A DNA stretch of 64,000 nt from Bacteroidetes bacterium 2013_40CM_41_45 (GTDB lineage Bacteria > Bacteroidota > Bacteroidia > AKYH767-A > 2013-40CM-41-45). The position numbers and the translations under genes were made by a program. The first letter of the stretch is position 1, and each line of letters begins with the position of its first letter. The stretch spans positions 1 through 64,000 of the forward strand of contig NGFH01000001.1 in the NCBI GenBank assembly GCA_002215675.1, written 5' to 3'. Below are positions 8,764 to 17,998 of the stretch, piece after piece. Below the pieces are notes generated by a model. That model ran no database searches and had not been told where the DNA came from. It worked only from the letters and a program-made list of their open reading frames with translations.

Positions 8764-9633
8764 ATGGAACAGGAAAAAAAACCGCGCAAACTAATTTACA
8801 GAAAGCTCAGCAATAAGTACCGGCTTGTGGTTATGAATGACGAGACGCTTGAAGAACGCGCCTCGTTCCGGCTGGCGCCTATGAATGTTTTTGTATCGGT
8901 CGGATTTATTTTCATCATACTTATTACAGCAACTATTTATCTTATTGCGTTCACCGGTTTGCGCGAATATATTCCCGGGTATGCAGATCCTGGTATGAAG
9001 AGAAAAGTCTTTCAGCTCAATCAAAAAACAGATTCGTTGCAGCGTGTGCTGGACTCACGTGAGTTGTATATGAGCAACATCAAAAATATTATGAATGGCA
9101 AAGTTGAAGGAAAACCGGAAAATAAATCCAACGCGTCTGTGCAGGCAAAGTATGATACGCTCCGAAGCCTTCCCAAGTCGAGAGAGGATTCTCTCTTTCG
9201 TCTTGAAATGGAGCGGCAGGATAAGGAGACCTTGAAAGGTTCAGCAGAAAAAAACGGGATTGGTGTTTTCTTTTTCTTTTCTCCTGTTAAGGGAACCATA
9301 ACTTCCGGTTTTGACGTCCGCGAAAAGCATTATGGGATTGATATTGTAGCCCCGGAGAATGAAGCTATCAAAGCTGCATCTGACGGAACGGTTGTATTTG
9401 CAAATTTCACTACCGAAACAGGATACGTAATTGCAATACAGCATGGCAATAATCTCCTTACTATGTATAAGCACAATTCTTCTCTCTTAAAAAAAACGGG
9501 AGACAGTGTGAAGGCGGGTGATGTGATTGCCATCATTGGTAACACGGGCGAACATACCACCGGGCCTCACCTTCACTTTGAATTGTGGTATAACGGAACA
9601 CCTGTTGACCCGCAGAAGTATGTTACCTTCTGA
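8764..9633 (+). CDS. M23 family (LytM/NlpD-type) peptidase, membrane-anchored
   Basis: A 289-residue protein: basic cytosolic N-terminus, one membrane segment at about 41-63, a periplasmic coiled-coil-prone linker (about 75-165), and a C-terminal M23 domain. The zinc and catalytic residues are present: H189 and D193 in HYGIDIVAP, and H269 and H271 in HLHFELWYNGTPVDP. It should therefore be an active peptidoglycan endopeptidase (lysostaphin-like fold), unlike EnvC-type pseudo-enzymes. It is a common Bacteroidota arrangement with roles in wall remodelling or division. The next gene follows after 17 bp. The start ATG follows a palindromic repeat closely (8740-8755), which might affect translation (inference). 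Confidence 0.92.
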   Translation: MEQEKKPRKLIYRKLSNKYRLVVMNDETLEERASFRLAPMNVFVSVGFIFIILITATIYLIAFTGLREYIPGYADPGMKRKVFQLNQKTDSLQRVLDSRELYMSNIKNIMNGKVEGKPENKSNASVQAKYDTLRSLPKSREDSLFRLEMERQDKETLKGSAEKNGIGVFFFFSPVKGTITSGFDVREKHYGIDIVAPENEAIKAASDGTVVFANFTTETGYVIAIQHGNNLLTMYKHNSSLLKKTGDSVKAGDVIAIIGNTGEHTTGPHLHFELWYNGTPVDPQKYVTF

Positions 9634-9650
9634 GACGGACAGTTGAAGTT

Positions 9651-11147
9651 ATGAGTTTACTTACAGCATCTGCAAGAATATTTGCAGCCTACACCGCTTC
9701 CCGTGTTCGAAAACGGAGCGCAAATGCTTTAACCACTCAGCAGAAAATTTTTCGTTCGCTGGTTGAAACAGGAAGCAAAACTTTTTTTGGAAAGGAACAC
9801 GGAATGAATTCTCTGATGCGCTATGATGAATTCAGAAAAAATATTCCTGTGAGAGGCTATGAAGGAATCCGGAAATACATAGAGAAAATTATTAATGGCG
9901 AAAGCGCTGTATTGTGGAAGGGAAAGCCGATGTATTTATCTAAAACATCGGGCACAACATCGGGAGTAAAATATATTCCCATCACGAAGGATTCTTTGCC
10001 CAATCATATCGGCACCACGCGCGAGGCGCTGGCAATGTATATCCATGAAACCGGCAAGACAGACTTCCTCAAAGGCAAGCTGATTTTTTTATCAGGCAGC
10101 CCTGAACTTGATTCTAAAAATGGAATTCCAACAGGGAGATTATCAGGAATCGTGAATCATCATGTGCCTGCGTACCTGAAGCGAAATCAATTGCCATCAT
10201 ACAAAACAAACTGCATCGAAGATTGGGAAGAGAAAGTGGAAAAAATCTGCGATGAAACTATCGGGCAGAATATGTCTCTCATCAGCGGCATTCCGCCCTG
10301 GGTGCAGATGTATTTTGATAAAATTACAGAGCGCACAGGAAAAAAAATCAAAGATACCTTCCCGGGATTTTCTCTTTTTGTTTATGGCGGAGTGAACTAT
10401 GAGCCATACAGGAAAAAACTGGAAGACAGCATCGGCAAAAAAGTGGATGCTATTGAATTATATCCCGCTTCTGAAGGGTTCATTGCTTACCAGGATTCTC
10501 AGAAGAGAAACGATTTACTGTTGAATACAGATTCGGGAATCTTTTATGAATTTATTCCTGTCTCAGAATATTTTGAGCCGAATCCACTGCGAGTTTCATT
10601 AAGTGATGTAAAGACCGGGATTAATTATACAATTGTGCTGAGCACCAATGCCGGCCTGTGGGCATACTCATTAGGCGACACGGTAAAATTCACTTCCATA
10701 AATCCTTACCGTATTTTAATCACAGGCAGAATCTCTCAATATATTTCTGCATTCGGAGAGCATGTAATTGTGGAGGAAGTGGAACAAGCTCTGCTTAAAA
10801 CGGTTTCGGAATTTCATGCCGAAGTGGTTGAATTCACCGTTGCCCCACAGGTCAATCCACAAGGCGAGCTTCCCTATCATGAGTGGTTCATCGAATTTTC
10901 CAAACCACCCGATGATATTAAGAAATTCGGTTCAGCGCTTGATGAATCACTTCAGCAGAAAAACATTTATTACCGCGATTTGATTGCAGGGAAAATAATA
11001 CAACCGCTGAAAATCCGTTTATTACAAAAAGACTCCTTTATCCGTTATATGAAATCCATTGGTAAACTGGGCGGGCAAAATAAAGTGCCCCGGCTTGCAA
11101 ACGACCGGAAAATTGCAGATGAAATTGCGCATTATGGTCTCCGTTAG
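9651..11147 (+). CDS. GH3 (auxin-responsive promoter) family acyl-adenylate enzyme
   Basis: A 498-residue member of the GH3 family. Plant GH3 enzymes adenylate a carboxylic acid and join it to an amino acid; the bacterial substrates are not known. ATP-binding motif SKTSGTTSG lies near residues 100-108, the second motif YPASEG near 279-284, and YSLGDTVKF near 342-350, followed by TGRISQYISAFGEH. The length matches the family. It starts 17 bp after the M23 gene, so the two are probably cotranscribed. Cytoplasmic, no signal peptide. In Bacteroidota this family is widespread and often near envelope genes; the product is not predictable from sequence. Confidence 0.9.
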   Translation: MSLLTASARIFAAYTASRVRKRSANALTTQQKIFRSLVETGSKTFFGKEHGMNSLMRYDEFRKNIPVRGYEGIRKYIEKIINGESAVLWKGKPMYLSKTSGTTSGVKYIPITKDSLPNHIGTTREALAMYIHETGKTDFLKGKLIFLSGSPELDSKNGIPTGRLSGIVNHHVPAYLKRNQLPSYKTNCIEDWEEKVEKICDETIGQNMSLISGIPPWVQMYFDKITERTGKKIKDTFPGFSLFVYGGVNYEPYRKKLEDSIGKKVDAIELYPASEGFIAYQDSQKRNDLLLNTDSGIFYEFIPVSEYFEPNPLRVSLSDVKTGINYTIVLSTNAGLWAYSLGDTVKFTSINPYRILITGRISQYISAFGEHVIVEEVEQALLKTVSEFHAEVVEFTVAPQVNPQGELPYHEWFIEFSKPPDDIKKFGSALDESLQQKNIYYRDLIAGKIIQPLKIRLLQKDSFIRYMKSIGKLGGQNKVPRLANDRKIADEIAHYGLR

Positions 11148-11218
11148 TACTTTTTTTATTTGTACATTAGCTATTCGTACCCAATACTTATTTTCGGCAA
11201 CTTAAAATTTTCTAGATT

Positions 11219-12373
11219 TTGAAAAAACGTATCGCTATACTCGGTTCAACGGGAAGCATTGGAAAGCAGGCGCTTGAAGTGATTGAAAGCCAGCCGCAGC
11301 ATTTCAGCGTTGAAGTCCTCACCTCAAACAACAATGCCGAACTTCTGATTGAGCAGGCAAGAAAATTTAATCCCAACGCTGTTGTTATAGCCGATGAAAA
11401 AAAATACGCGGAAGTAAAAAAAGCGCTTGAACCAACCGGCATTAAAGTTTTTGCGGGTAATGATTCGTTGTCACAAATCGTTTCTCTCGATTCTATTGAT
11501 ATTGTATTAACCGCGCTGGTAGGTTTTGCAGGATTGAAGCCCACGCTTGAGGCAATCAAAGCAGGAAAAGATATTGCACTTGCTAACAAGGAAACACTTG
11601 TTGTTGCAGGAGAACTTGTAACCACGCTGGCTAAAGAAAAGCAGACGCTGATTATACCGGTTGATTCGGAGCACTCGGCAATTTTTCAATGCCTGGTTGG
11701 TGAAACAGGAAACCGGGTTGAAAAAATTTACCTTACCGCATCGGGGGGACCTTTCCGCGGCAAAGACAAAAATTTCCTGAGCGCCGTCACCCGCGAACAG
11801 GCTTTGAAGCATCCTAACTGGACGATGGGCAATAAAATCACTATCGATTCTGCTACGCTTATGAATAAAGGACTTGAGATGATTGAAGCAAGGTGGTTGT
11901 TCGGCCTAAATCAATCACAGATTGATGTTGTGATTCATCCTCAATCTATAATTCACTCCATCGTTCAATTTGAAGATGGCTCCATGAAGGCGCAAATGGG
12001 TTTGCCTGATATGAAACTGCCGATTCAATATGCCCTTGGTTTTCCCCGAAGAATAAAATCCGGTTTCAAACGTTTTGATATCACTTCAAATTCTACTCTT
12101 ACGTTTGAAAAGCCCGATACAATAACTTTCCGTAACCTTGCGCTCGCACAGGAAGCATTAAGCCGGGGCGGAAATTTGCCATGTATTCTCAATGCTGCAA
12201 ACGAAGTGGCAGTGGAAGCATTTCTTAAAAGCCAGGTTGGTTTTTTAGAAATGAGTGAAATGATAGAAGATTGTATGCATAAAATTTCTTTCATCCATAA
12301 CCCGACTCTGGAGGATTATATGATGACGGATGGCGAAACGAGGAAACGCGCAACAGAACTGCTGCCGGCATAG
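11219..12373 (+). CDS. dxr: 1-deoxy-D-xylulose 5-phosphate reductoisomerase
   Basis: Dxr converts DXP to methylerythritol 4-phosphate with NADPH, the committed step of the MEP isoprenoid pathway. The NADPH loop GSTGSIG is at residues 9-15. Further signatures are ALANKETLVVAGE, PVDSEHSAIFQC (metal-binding Asp and Glu), TASGGPF, and LMNKGLEMIEA. The length of 384 is normal. The start codon is TTG at 11219, chosen because the NADPH-binding strand KKRIAILG must begin there and no ATG is available upstream. It supplies precursors used by the polyprenyl synthetase at 18894-19922. Confidence 0.97.
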   Translation: MKKRIAILGSTGSIGKQALEVIESQPQHFSVEVLTSNNNAELLIEQARKFNPNAVVIADEKKYAEVKKALEPTGIKVFAGNDSLSQIVSLDSIDIVLTALVGFAGLKPTLEAIKAGKDIALANKETLVVAGELVTTLAKEKQTLIIPVDSEHSAIFQCLVGETGNRVEKIYLTASGGPFRGKDKNFLSAVTREQALKHPNWTMGNKITIDSATLMNKGLEMIEARWLFGLNQSQIDVVIHPQSIIHSIVQFEDGSMKAQMGLPDMKLPIQYALGFPRRIKSGFKRFDITSNSTLTFEKPDTITFRNLALAQEALSRGGNLPCILNAANEVAVEAFLKSQVGFLEMSEMIEDCMHKISFIHNPTLEDYMMTDGETRKRATELLPA

Positions 12374-12431
12374 TACAACGGAGATTTGTTCACTCAATTT
12401 CCACTTTTTATTTTCAAATTACTTCAATTAA

Positions 12432-12459
12432 TAATCAATAAATAATAATCAATAATCAA
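12432..12459. repeat. Heptanucleotide array, TAATCAA x4
   Basis: Three exact TAATCAA units and one TAAATAA unit in phase end 6 bases before the rseP start codon. The array occupies the ribosome-binding region. Confidence 0.75.
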
Positions 12460-12465
12460 TCATAG

Positions 12466-13782
12466 ATGAACGGTTTGGTGATGGCTGCCCAGTTACTCCT
12501 GGGACTTTCTATTTTAGTAATCCTGCATGAATTCGGGCATTATATTGCTGCGCGCGCATTCGGAATACGGGTCGAAAAATTTTTTCTTTTTTTCGATGCG
12601 TGGGGCATAAAACTTTTTAGCATTAAAAAAGGCGATACCGAGTATGGCATCGGCTGGCTGCCGCTTGGGGGCTATGTGAAAATTTCAGGAATGATTGACG
12701 AGAGCATGGACAAGGAGCAGTTAAAACTACCGCCGCAGCCCTGGGAATTTCGTGCAAAGCCAGCATGGCAGCGCCTTATAGTAATGATTGGCGGCGTCAC
12801 CATGAATGTGATTCTTGGTGTTGCTATTTACAGCTATATACTTCTTCACTATTCCGGAAAATATCTTCCTATTGAAAATGTTACGGATGGAATCTATGCC
12901 TACGAACTTGGAAGAGATGCCGGGTTGCAAACCGGAGACAAAATTGTGAGCTTTAATGGCGAAAAGATAGAACGCTTTGAAGACCTTCTTGGCAGTAAAG
13001 TTTTGTTTGGCGGAAAATTTACCGTAAACCGCAATGGAAAGCTGCTGGATATAACTGTTCCGGGTGACCTTTATAAAACGGTTGGCAAAAAAGGAAAAGG
13101 AAGATTTATAGAAGCTCATAATTACGTTTTTTATGTCGACAGCGTTGCCAAAGATTCTCCTGCGGAAAAAGCGGGGTTGAAAAAGGGCGACAAAATCATT
13201 TCTGTTAATGATACATTAATAGATACGTATGGGTTTTTCAGGGAAATGATCGGAGCAAACAAAAACAAAATGGTCGCATTGAAAATTTCAAGAGGTGGTT
13301 CCATCATGCAACTGCAGCCGCAACTCGATTCCAATGCCGTGCTTGGAATTTTTGCGACTCCTCCTGATTACAAATTGGCTGATTATTCCATAGCCTCCGC
13401 ATTACGATACGGAAGCGCCGATGCATTCGAAACTCTTGTTGCCAATGCCAAAGGATTGAAGAAAATTTTTACGGGCGAAGAAGATGCCCGCGAATCGCTG
13501 CAGGGCCCCATAGGTATTGCTACCATTTACGGAAGCATCTGGGAGTGGCATCGTTTCTGGATTATCACAGGGCTGCTCTCTATGATTCTTGCTTTCATGA
13601 ACATCCTTCCCATTCCTGCTCTCGATGGCGGGCATGTGATTTTCCTGGTTGTTGAAACGCTTACCGGGAAAAAATTCAGTGACAAATTCATGGAGAAGGC
13701 ACAGGTGGCCGGAATGATTATCCTGATTTCCCTTATGGTATTTGCCACCGGAAACGATATCTGGAAACATATTATCAGGTAA
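12466..13782 (+). CDS. rseP: RIP site-2 protease RseP
   Basis: An inner-membrane zinc metalloprotease that cleaves transmembrane substrates, such as anti-sigma factors, within the bilayer. HEFGH is at 21-25 in the first helix; the third zinc ligand Asp387 lies in NILPIPALDGGH. Two PDZ-like regions are visible, about residues 125-205 and 220-290 (DSPAEKAGLKKGDKI). Membrane segments lie at about 7-28, 105-128, 363-385 and 412-432. Length 438 is typical. It sits 92 bp after dxr, an association common in Bacteroidota and many other bacteria. The start follows a heptanucleotide array. Confidence 0.96.
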   Translation: MNGLVMAAQLLLGLSILVILHEFGHYIAARAFGIRVEKFFLFFDAWGIKLFSIKKGDTEYGIGWLPLGGYVKISGMIDESMDKEQLKLPPQPWEFRAKPAWQRLIVMIGGVTMNVILGVAIYSYILLHYSGKYLPIENVTDGIYAYELGRDAGLQTGDKIVSFNGEKIERFEDLLGSKVLFGGKFTVNRNGKLLDITVPGDLYKTVGKKGKGRFIEAHNYVFYVDSVAKDSPAEKAGLKKGDKIISVNDTLIDTYGFFREMIGANKNKMVALKISRGGSIMQLQPQLDSNAVLGIFATPPDYKLADYSIASALRYGSADAFETLVANAKGLKKIFTGEEDARESLQGPIGIATIYGSIWEWHRFWIITGLLSMILAFMNILPIPALDGGHVIFLVVETLTGKKFSDKFMEKAQVAGMIILISLMVFATGNDIWKHIIR

Positions 13783-13792
13783 ATAAGTTAAA

Positions 13793-13808
13793 CCTGTTTG
13801 CCGACAGG
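13793..13808. repeat. Short palindrome after rseP
   Basis: CCTGT TTGCCG ACAGG forms a 5-bp stem with a 6-base loop, 10 bp after the rseP stop. It resembles a worn copy of the CCTGCC...GGCAGG family seen at 32592, 35320 and 57806. No T-run follows. Confidence 0.4.
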
Positions 13809-13836
13809 CATTATAGCGTTTACTTATTTACTTTAG

Positions 13837-14589
13837 ATGAGAACCCTTCTGAAAATTGCGTTGCTCTTTATTGGGCTCGAAGTATTACCTTCTTTCACAA
13901 GTGTACTTCCGGGCGACTCTTCAAAAACCATTTTGCTTATTCCTTATCAGCCCCTGATGCATATTTCCGATGCCGATGCCGATATAGCGGAACAGTCTAA
14001 AATAAATGTGCGCCAGGTACGGGTGGTTATGCGCAATGCGCTGATAGAAAGGCTGACTTTTGCGCTGCGTGACAATTTTTATGTAAGACAGCTGACAGAA
14101 ATAGGAACTGCAAAAGAAAAAGATGATTTGAGAAATTTTTATGATTCAGAAAGTTTTTATTTAAGCAGCCGCGATACCAGCATGAGAAATACTGCAACTG
14201 TTTCTTCTGATTCTGAGAATCCTTACTTCGGCATCTTCAAGAAAAGTTCTTCTCCTGATTACGCTTCGTCATATATGAGTGTATCTCTCGGTAAGCCAAT
14301 TCTTTTTAGGGAGCTTTCTTCAGAATACAAAGCAGGTTATTTCCTGGTGCTTACCCAGTTTGAAATCAAAACGCATTACCACGAATGTATTGATATTCCC
14401 AATCATGTTTTCCGCAGAGAATTCCTGGTTCATTTTTCAGTTTTCGATGCTGAAGGAAAACAAACCGGTGGAACTGCAGTAAGCTACGATGCCGGTTCGG
14501 ACATGGACAGCATAAATAAAATTACCGGCAATATTTTCCCTGAGCTGGCGGTAAAAATATGCAGATACGTTTCTGCGGCAACACAATAG
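13837..14589 (+). CDS. Exported conserved hypothetical protein
   Basis: A 250-residue protein with an N-terminal hydrophobic stretch (RTLLKIALLFIGLEVLPSF) that reads as a signal peptide; no lipobox Cys is seen. The mature part is mixed alpha/beta and begins with a strand, KTILLIPYQPLMHISDADAD, as in several periplasmic or outer-membrane-associated Bacteroidota proteins. I do not recognise a characterised family. It sits between rseP and the MMPL transporter on the same strand, 55 bp after rseP, so an envelope role is possible but is only inferred from location. Confidence 0.8.
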   Translation: MRTLLKIALLFIGLEVLPSFTSVLPGDSSKTILLIPYQPLMHISDADADIAEQSKINVRQVRVVMRNALIERLTFALRDNFYVRQLTEIGTAKEKDDLRNFYDSESFYLSSRDTSMRNTATVSSDSENPYFGIFKKSSSPDYASSYMSVSLGKPILFRELSSEYKAGYFLVLTQFEIKTHYHECIDIPNHVFRREFLVHFSVFDAEGKQTGGTAVSYDAGSDMDSINKITGNIFPELAVKICRYVSAATQ

Positions 14590-14619
14590 TTGTTCCCTCC
14601 GTCTTAGTTTAAATATTTT

Positions 14620-14648
14620 TTTGTCGCGTAGATTGTTTTATACCTTTA
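14620..14648 (+). promoter_or_regulatory. Candidate promoter of the MMPL gene
   Basis: TTTG (14620-14623) and, 17 bases later, TACCTTTA (14641-14648) match the -33/-7 layout with one mismatch in the -7 element. The start codon follows 20 bases later at 14668. Confidence 0.45.
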
Positions 14649-14667
14649 CGCGGCACGTTTAATTTTT

Positions 14668-17031
14668 ATGTTGCGAAAATTACCGCTTCTTATTCTTAAG
14701 CAAAGAGTAGCTGCATTGGTGCTGCTGCTGGCCATAACAGTGCTGATGGTGATGGAAGCTGAGCAGGTGAAGTTCTCGTACGAAGGTGCAAAGCTTCTGC
14801 CTGCCGATAATCCCGTTTACAGGGAATATCTTTCCTTCAAAAAAACATTCGGTGAAGACGGTAGTGTAATGGTGATTGGCTTTGAAGGTGAAAATATTTT
14901 TCGCCTGGGTGCTTTTGCTAACCTGTATGACCTGAGCAATGAAATAAAAAAAATTGACGGGATACAGGAAGTTGTTTCTGTTGCCAAATGCTATCACGTA
15001 ATCCGTAATGATTCGCTTCAAAGGCTTGAACTAAAGCCGCTGCCGGATAAAAAACCATCAACACAGGAGGAAGTCAATGCCATTGTCGACACCATCAAAT
15101 CACTTCCGTTTTACAAGGGACTTTTGCTCAGCGACTCAGGCAGCGTTTCGCTTATGGCCATAACATTTAACCAGGATAAGTTAAATACAAAAAACCGCAT
15201 TGACATTGTAAAAAGTATCAAAGAAAAAACCGATGCTTTTTGCGCCATATACCAGATTCCGGTACATTATTCCGGCTTGCCTTTCATACGCACCGCTGTG
15301 ACGGAGAAAATTGTCGGCGAGATGAAATTTTTTATTCTTATTGCCATCCTTGTAACTGCTGTCATCCTTTTTATTTTTTTCAGAAACATTCTTGCCGTAA
15401 TCTTTCCGCTCATTGTCGTTTGCATTGGAGTGGTTTGGTCATTCGGTACGCTGCATTTATTCGGATACAAAATCACTATTCTTACATCGCTCATTGCTCC
15501 ACTTATTATTGTTATTGGCGTTCCCAATTGTGTTTTCCTGCTCAATAAATACCAGCACGAATTCGGGCTTCATGGAAATAAAATTAAAGCGCTTGCCCGT
15601 ACTATCGAGAAAATAGGAGTAACTACTTTTTTTGCCAACATCACAACCGCTATAGGTTTTTTTGTTTTCTATTTTACACGAAGCGAAGTGCTTATGGAAT
15701 TCGGAATCATTGCCGCGCTCAACGTGATGCTCACCTGGCTCATCGCCTTGCTGTTTATTCCTGTTGTTTATAGTTTTCTTCCTGCACCCAAAGAAAAACA
15801 CATACGGCATCTTCAGAGAAAACTGTTGGTGCGCATACTTGGAAAAATTGATTCCTGGGTGCATCGGTACAGGAGAAGAATATACGCTGTAGTGTTTGCG
15901 GCGCTGGCTGTAGCATTTTTGGGCATTACTAAAATTACTACCACCGGTTACGTGGTAGATGACTTGCCTTCTGATGACCCTATCTACATGGACATGAAAT
16001 TTTTTGAGCACCATTTTAAGGGTGTCATCCCATTTGAGGTAAGTATTGATACCAGGAAAAACGGGGGAGCCGTTAAGATTGGAACACTGTCGAAAATCAA
16101 TCATCTTCAGAAAATACTTGCCGGGTATCCTGAATTTTCAAAACCGGTTTCGGTTCTTGAAGCAATAAAATTTTCGTACCAGGGGTTGAATAACGGAGAC
16201 CCGCGCTATTACATACTTCCTAACGTGCAGGAATTAGCGAAGCTGTCCGGGTATTCGGCAACGGCAAAAGAAAACCAGAAAATGTTCCGCTCGTTGATTG
16301 ACAGCTCGCGGCAGAAAACGCGCGTGAGCATCCAGATGGCTGACATCGGCACACATCGCATGAAAAAATTAGTGAAAGAACTGGAGCCGCGCATTGATTC
16401 TATATTCGATTCTTCCGGCTTCGATGTAAAAATTACCGGTAACAGCATGGTATTTCTGAGCAGCAATGATTACCTGGTCATCAACCTAAAGGAAAGTGTT
16501 GTGCTTGCTATTCTTCTCATAGCGCTGGTGATGCTTATTTTGTTTCGTTCTTTCAGAATGATTATTATTTCAATTCTTCCAGGGCTTATTCCGATTGTCA
16601 TCACCGCAGGCCTAATGGGATTCTATGGCATCCCGCTCAAACCATCCACCATTCTTATCTTCAGCATTGCGTTTGGAATCGCCTCTGACGGTACCATGTA
16701 TTTTCTCACAAAATACCGGCAGGAGCTGAAGCATCATGACTTCAGCATTTCGCGCACCGTTTCAAAAAGCATCAGTGAAACAGGCATCAGCATGATTTAT
16801 ACTACGGTAATTCTTTTCTGTGGCTTTGGAATTTTTGTTGCGTCCGGTTTCGGAGGAACGCAAGCACTGGGAATACTAATTTCCATAACACTTTTGCTCG
16901 CATTATTTTCCAACCTGATATTTCTTCCTGCATTATTACTTTCGCTTGAGAAAAAATTGATGACCAAAGCATTTATGCAGGAACCGCTGGTGCAGATTTA
17001 TGATGAAGAGGAAGATGCCGAGTTTAAATAA
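14668..17031 (+). CDS. MMPL/RND-family transporter
   Basis: A 787-residue inner-membrane protein with the RND/MMPL duplication: one helix (about 12-30), a periplasmic domain (about 32-215), a five-helix block (about 220-375), then the same pattern again (helix about 405-420, domain 425-620, helices 625-775). MMPL-type pumps move lipids or other hydrophobic cargo. The helix-start segments VTAVILFIFFRNILAVIFPL and ALVMLILFRSFRMIIISILP are equivalent in the two halves. No membrane-fusion protein or outer-membrane channel gene adjoins it, which suits single-component MMPL pumps rather than AcrB-type complexes. rfbA follows after 24 bp. Cargo unknown. Confidence 0.9.
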   Translation: MLRKLPLLILKQRVAALVLLLAITVLMVMEAEQVKFSYEGAKLLPADNPVYREYLSFKKTFGEDGSVMVIGFEGENIFRLGAFANLYDLSNEIKKIDGIQEVVSVAKCYHVIRNDSLQRLELKPLPDKKPSTQEEVNAIVDTIKSLPFYKGLLLSDSGSVSLMAITFNQDKLNTKNRIDIVKSIKEKTDAFCAIYQIPVHYSGLPFIRTAVTEKIVGEMKFFILIAILVTAVILFIFFRNILAVIFPLIVVCIGVVWSFGTLHLFGYKITILTSLIAPLIIVIGVPNCVFLLNKYQHEFGLHGNKIKALARTIEKIGVTTFFANITTAIGFFVFYFTRSEVLMEFGIIAALNVMLTWLIALLFIPVVYSFLPAPKEKHIRHLQRKLLVRILGKIDSWVHRYRRRIYAVVFAALAVAFLGITKITTTGYVVDDLPSDDPIYMDMKFFEHHFKGVIPFEVSIDTRKNGGAVKIGTLSKINHLQKILAGYPEFSKPVSVLEAIKFSYQGLNNGDPRYYILPNVQELAKLSGYSATAKENQKMFRSLIDSSRQKTRVSIQMADIGTHRMKKLVKELEPRIDSIFDSSGFDVKITGNSMVFLSSNDYLVINLKESVVLAILLIALVMLILFRSFRMIIISILPGLIPIVITAGLMGFYGIPLKPSTILIFSIAFGIASDGTMYFLTKYRQELKHHDFSISRTVSKSISETGISMIYTTVILFCGFGIFVASGFGGTQALGILISITLLLALFSNLIFLPALLLSLEKKLMTKAFMQEPLVQIYDEEEDAEFK

Positions 17032-17055
17032 CAGAATAACCTATAACTTTCGCCC

Positions 17056-17919
17056 ATGAAAGGAATTATTCTTGCCGGAGGAAGCGGCACACGCCTGCAT
17101 CCGCTTACACTTGCCATGAGCAAGCAGCTTATGCCCGTGTATGACAAGCCGATGATTTACTACCCGCTTTCTGTTTTGCTTATGGCGGGCATAAACGATA
17201 TTCTCATTATCTCCACTCCGCAAGACCTTCCGCATTTTAAAAAGTTGCTGAACGACGGTTCATCCATAGGATGTAAATTTTCTTATGCCGAGCAGGCAGT
17301 TCCTAACGGGCTGGCACAGGCATTTGTTATCGGGAAAAGTTTTATCGGGAAAGAAAAAGTTGCATTGATACTGGGTGATAATATTTTTTATGGTACCGGT
17401 TTGCAGCAATTAATCCGGCAAAATGTAAACCCCGATGGAGGCGTTGTATTTGCCTATCACGTTTCTGACCCGGAACGGTATGGTGTGGTCGAGTTTGATA
17501 AAAACAGCCGTGCTATTTCCATAGAAGAAAAACCTAAACAACCGAAATCCAATTACGCGGTCCCCGGATTATATTTGTATGACAACAGTGTGGTTGAAAT
17601 AGCTGCGAAACTTAAACCGAGCGCACGCGGTGAATATGAAATCACCGATGTAAATAAAGAATACCTGAAGCAAAACAAACTGCAGGTCGCCATTCTTGAT
17701 AAGGGTACGGCATGGCTTGATACGGGAACTTTTGCTTCGTTGATGCAGGCATCGCAGTTTGTACAGGTAATTGAAGACCGGCAGGGGCAAAAAATCGGGT
17801 GTATTGAAGAAGTGGCATACCGCGCCGGTTTTATAAATAAGGAACAATTAAGAAAAATTGCAGAGCCGCTGCTTAAAAGCGGGTATGGAAAATACCTGCA
17901 AAACGTGGCGGATGAATAG
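17056..17919 (+). CDS. rfbA: Glucose-1-phosphate thymidylyltransferase
   Basis: Makes dTDP-glucose from glucose 1-phosphate and dTTP, the first step to dTDP-rhamnose and other deoxysugars. The nucleotidyltransferase motif [11 protein letters not shown] is at residues 8-18, followed by [18 protein letters not shown], the substrate-site [11 protein letters not shown], and [17 protein letters not shown]. Length 287 is standard. The rest of the rhamnose pathway (rfbB, rfbC, rfbD) is not visible nearby unless the following SDR gene takes part. It is 24 bp downstream of the MMPL gene. Cytoplasmic. Confidence 0.96.
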   Translation: MKGIILAGGSGTRLHPLTLAMSKQLMPVYDKPMIYYPLSVLLMAGINDILIISTPQDLPHFKKLLNDGSSIGCKFSYAEQAVPNGLAQAFVIGKSFIGKEKVALILGDNIFYGTGLQQLIRQNVNPDGGVVFAYHVSDPERYGVVEFDKNSRAISIEEKPKQPKSNYAVPGLYLYDNSVVEIAAKLKPSARGEYEITDVNKEYLKQNKLQVAILDKGTAWLDTGTFASLMQASQFVQVIEDRQGQKIGCIEEVAYRAGFINKEQLRKIAEPLLKSGYGKYLQNVADE

Positions 17920-17998
17920 TGTTTAGCGCTTAAATGTCCCTGGCACATAGTTCTATAGGGAGAATTCGTAAATTCGTGCCCGACAGCCAATTGACAGA

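Noticed and set aside
15457-16104. 215-codon frame antisense to the MMPL gene
   Set aside because: No family features; lies wholly inside a confident transporter gene.
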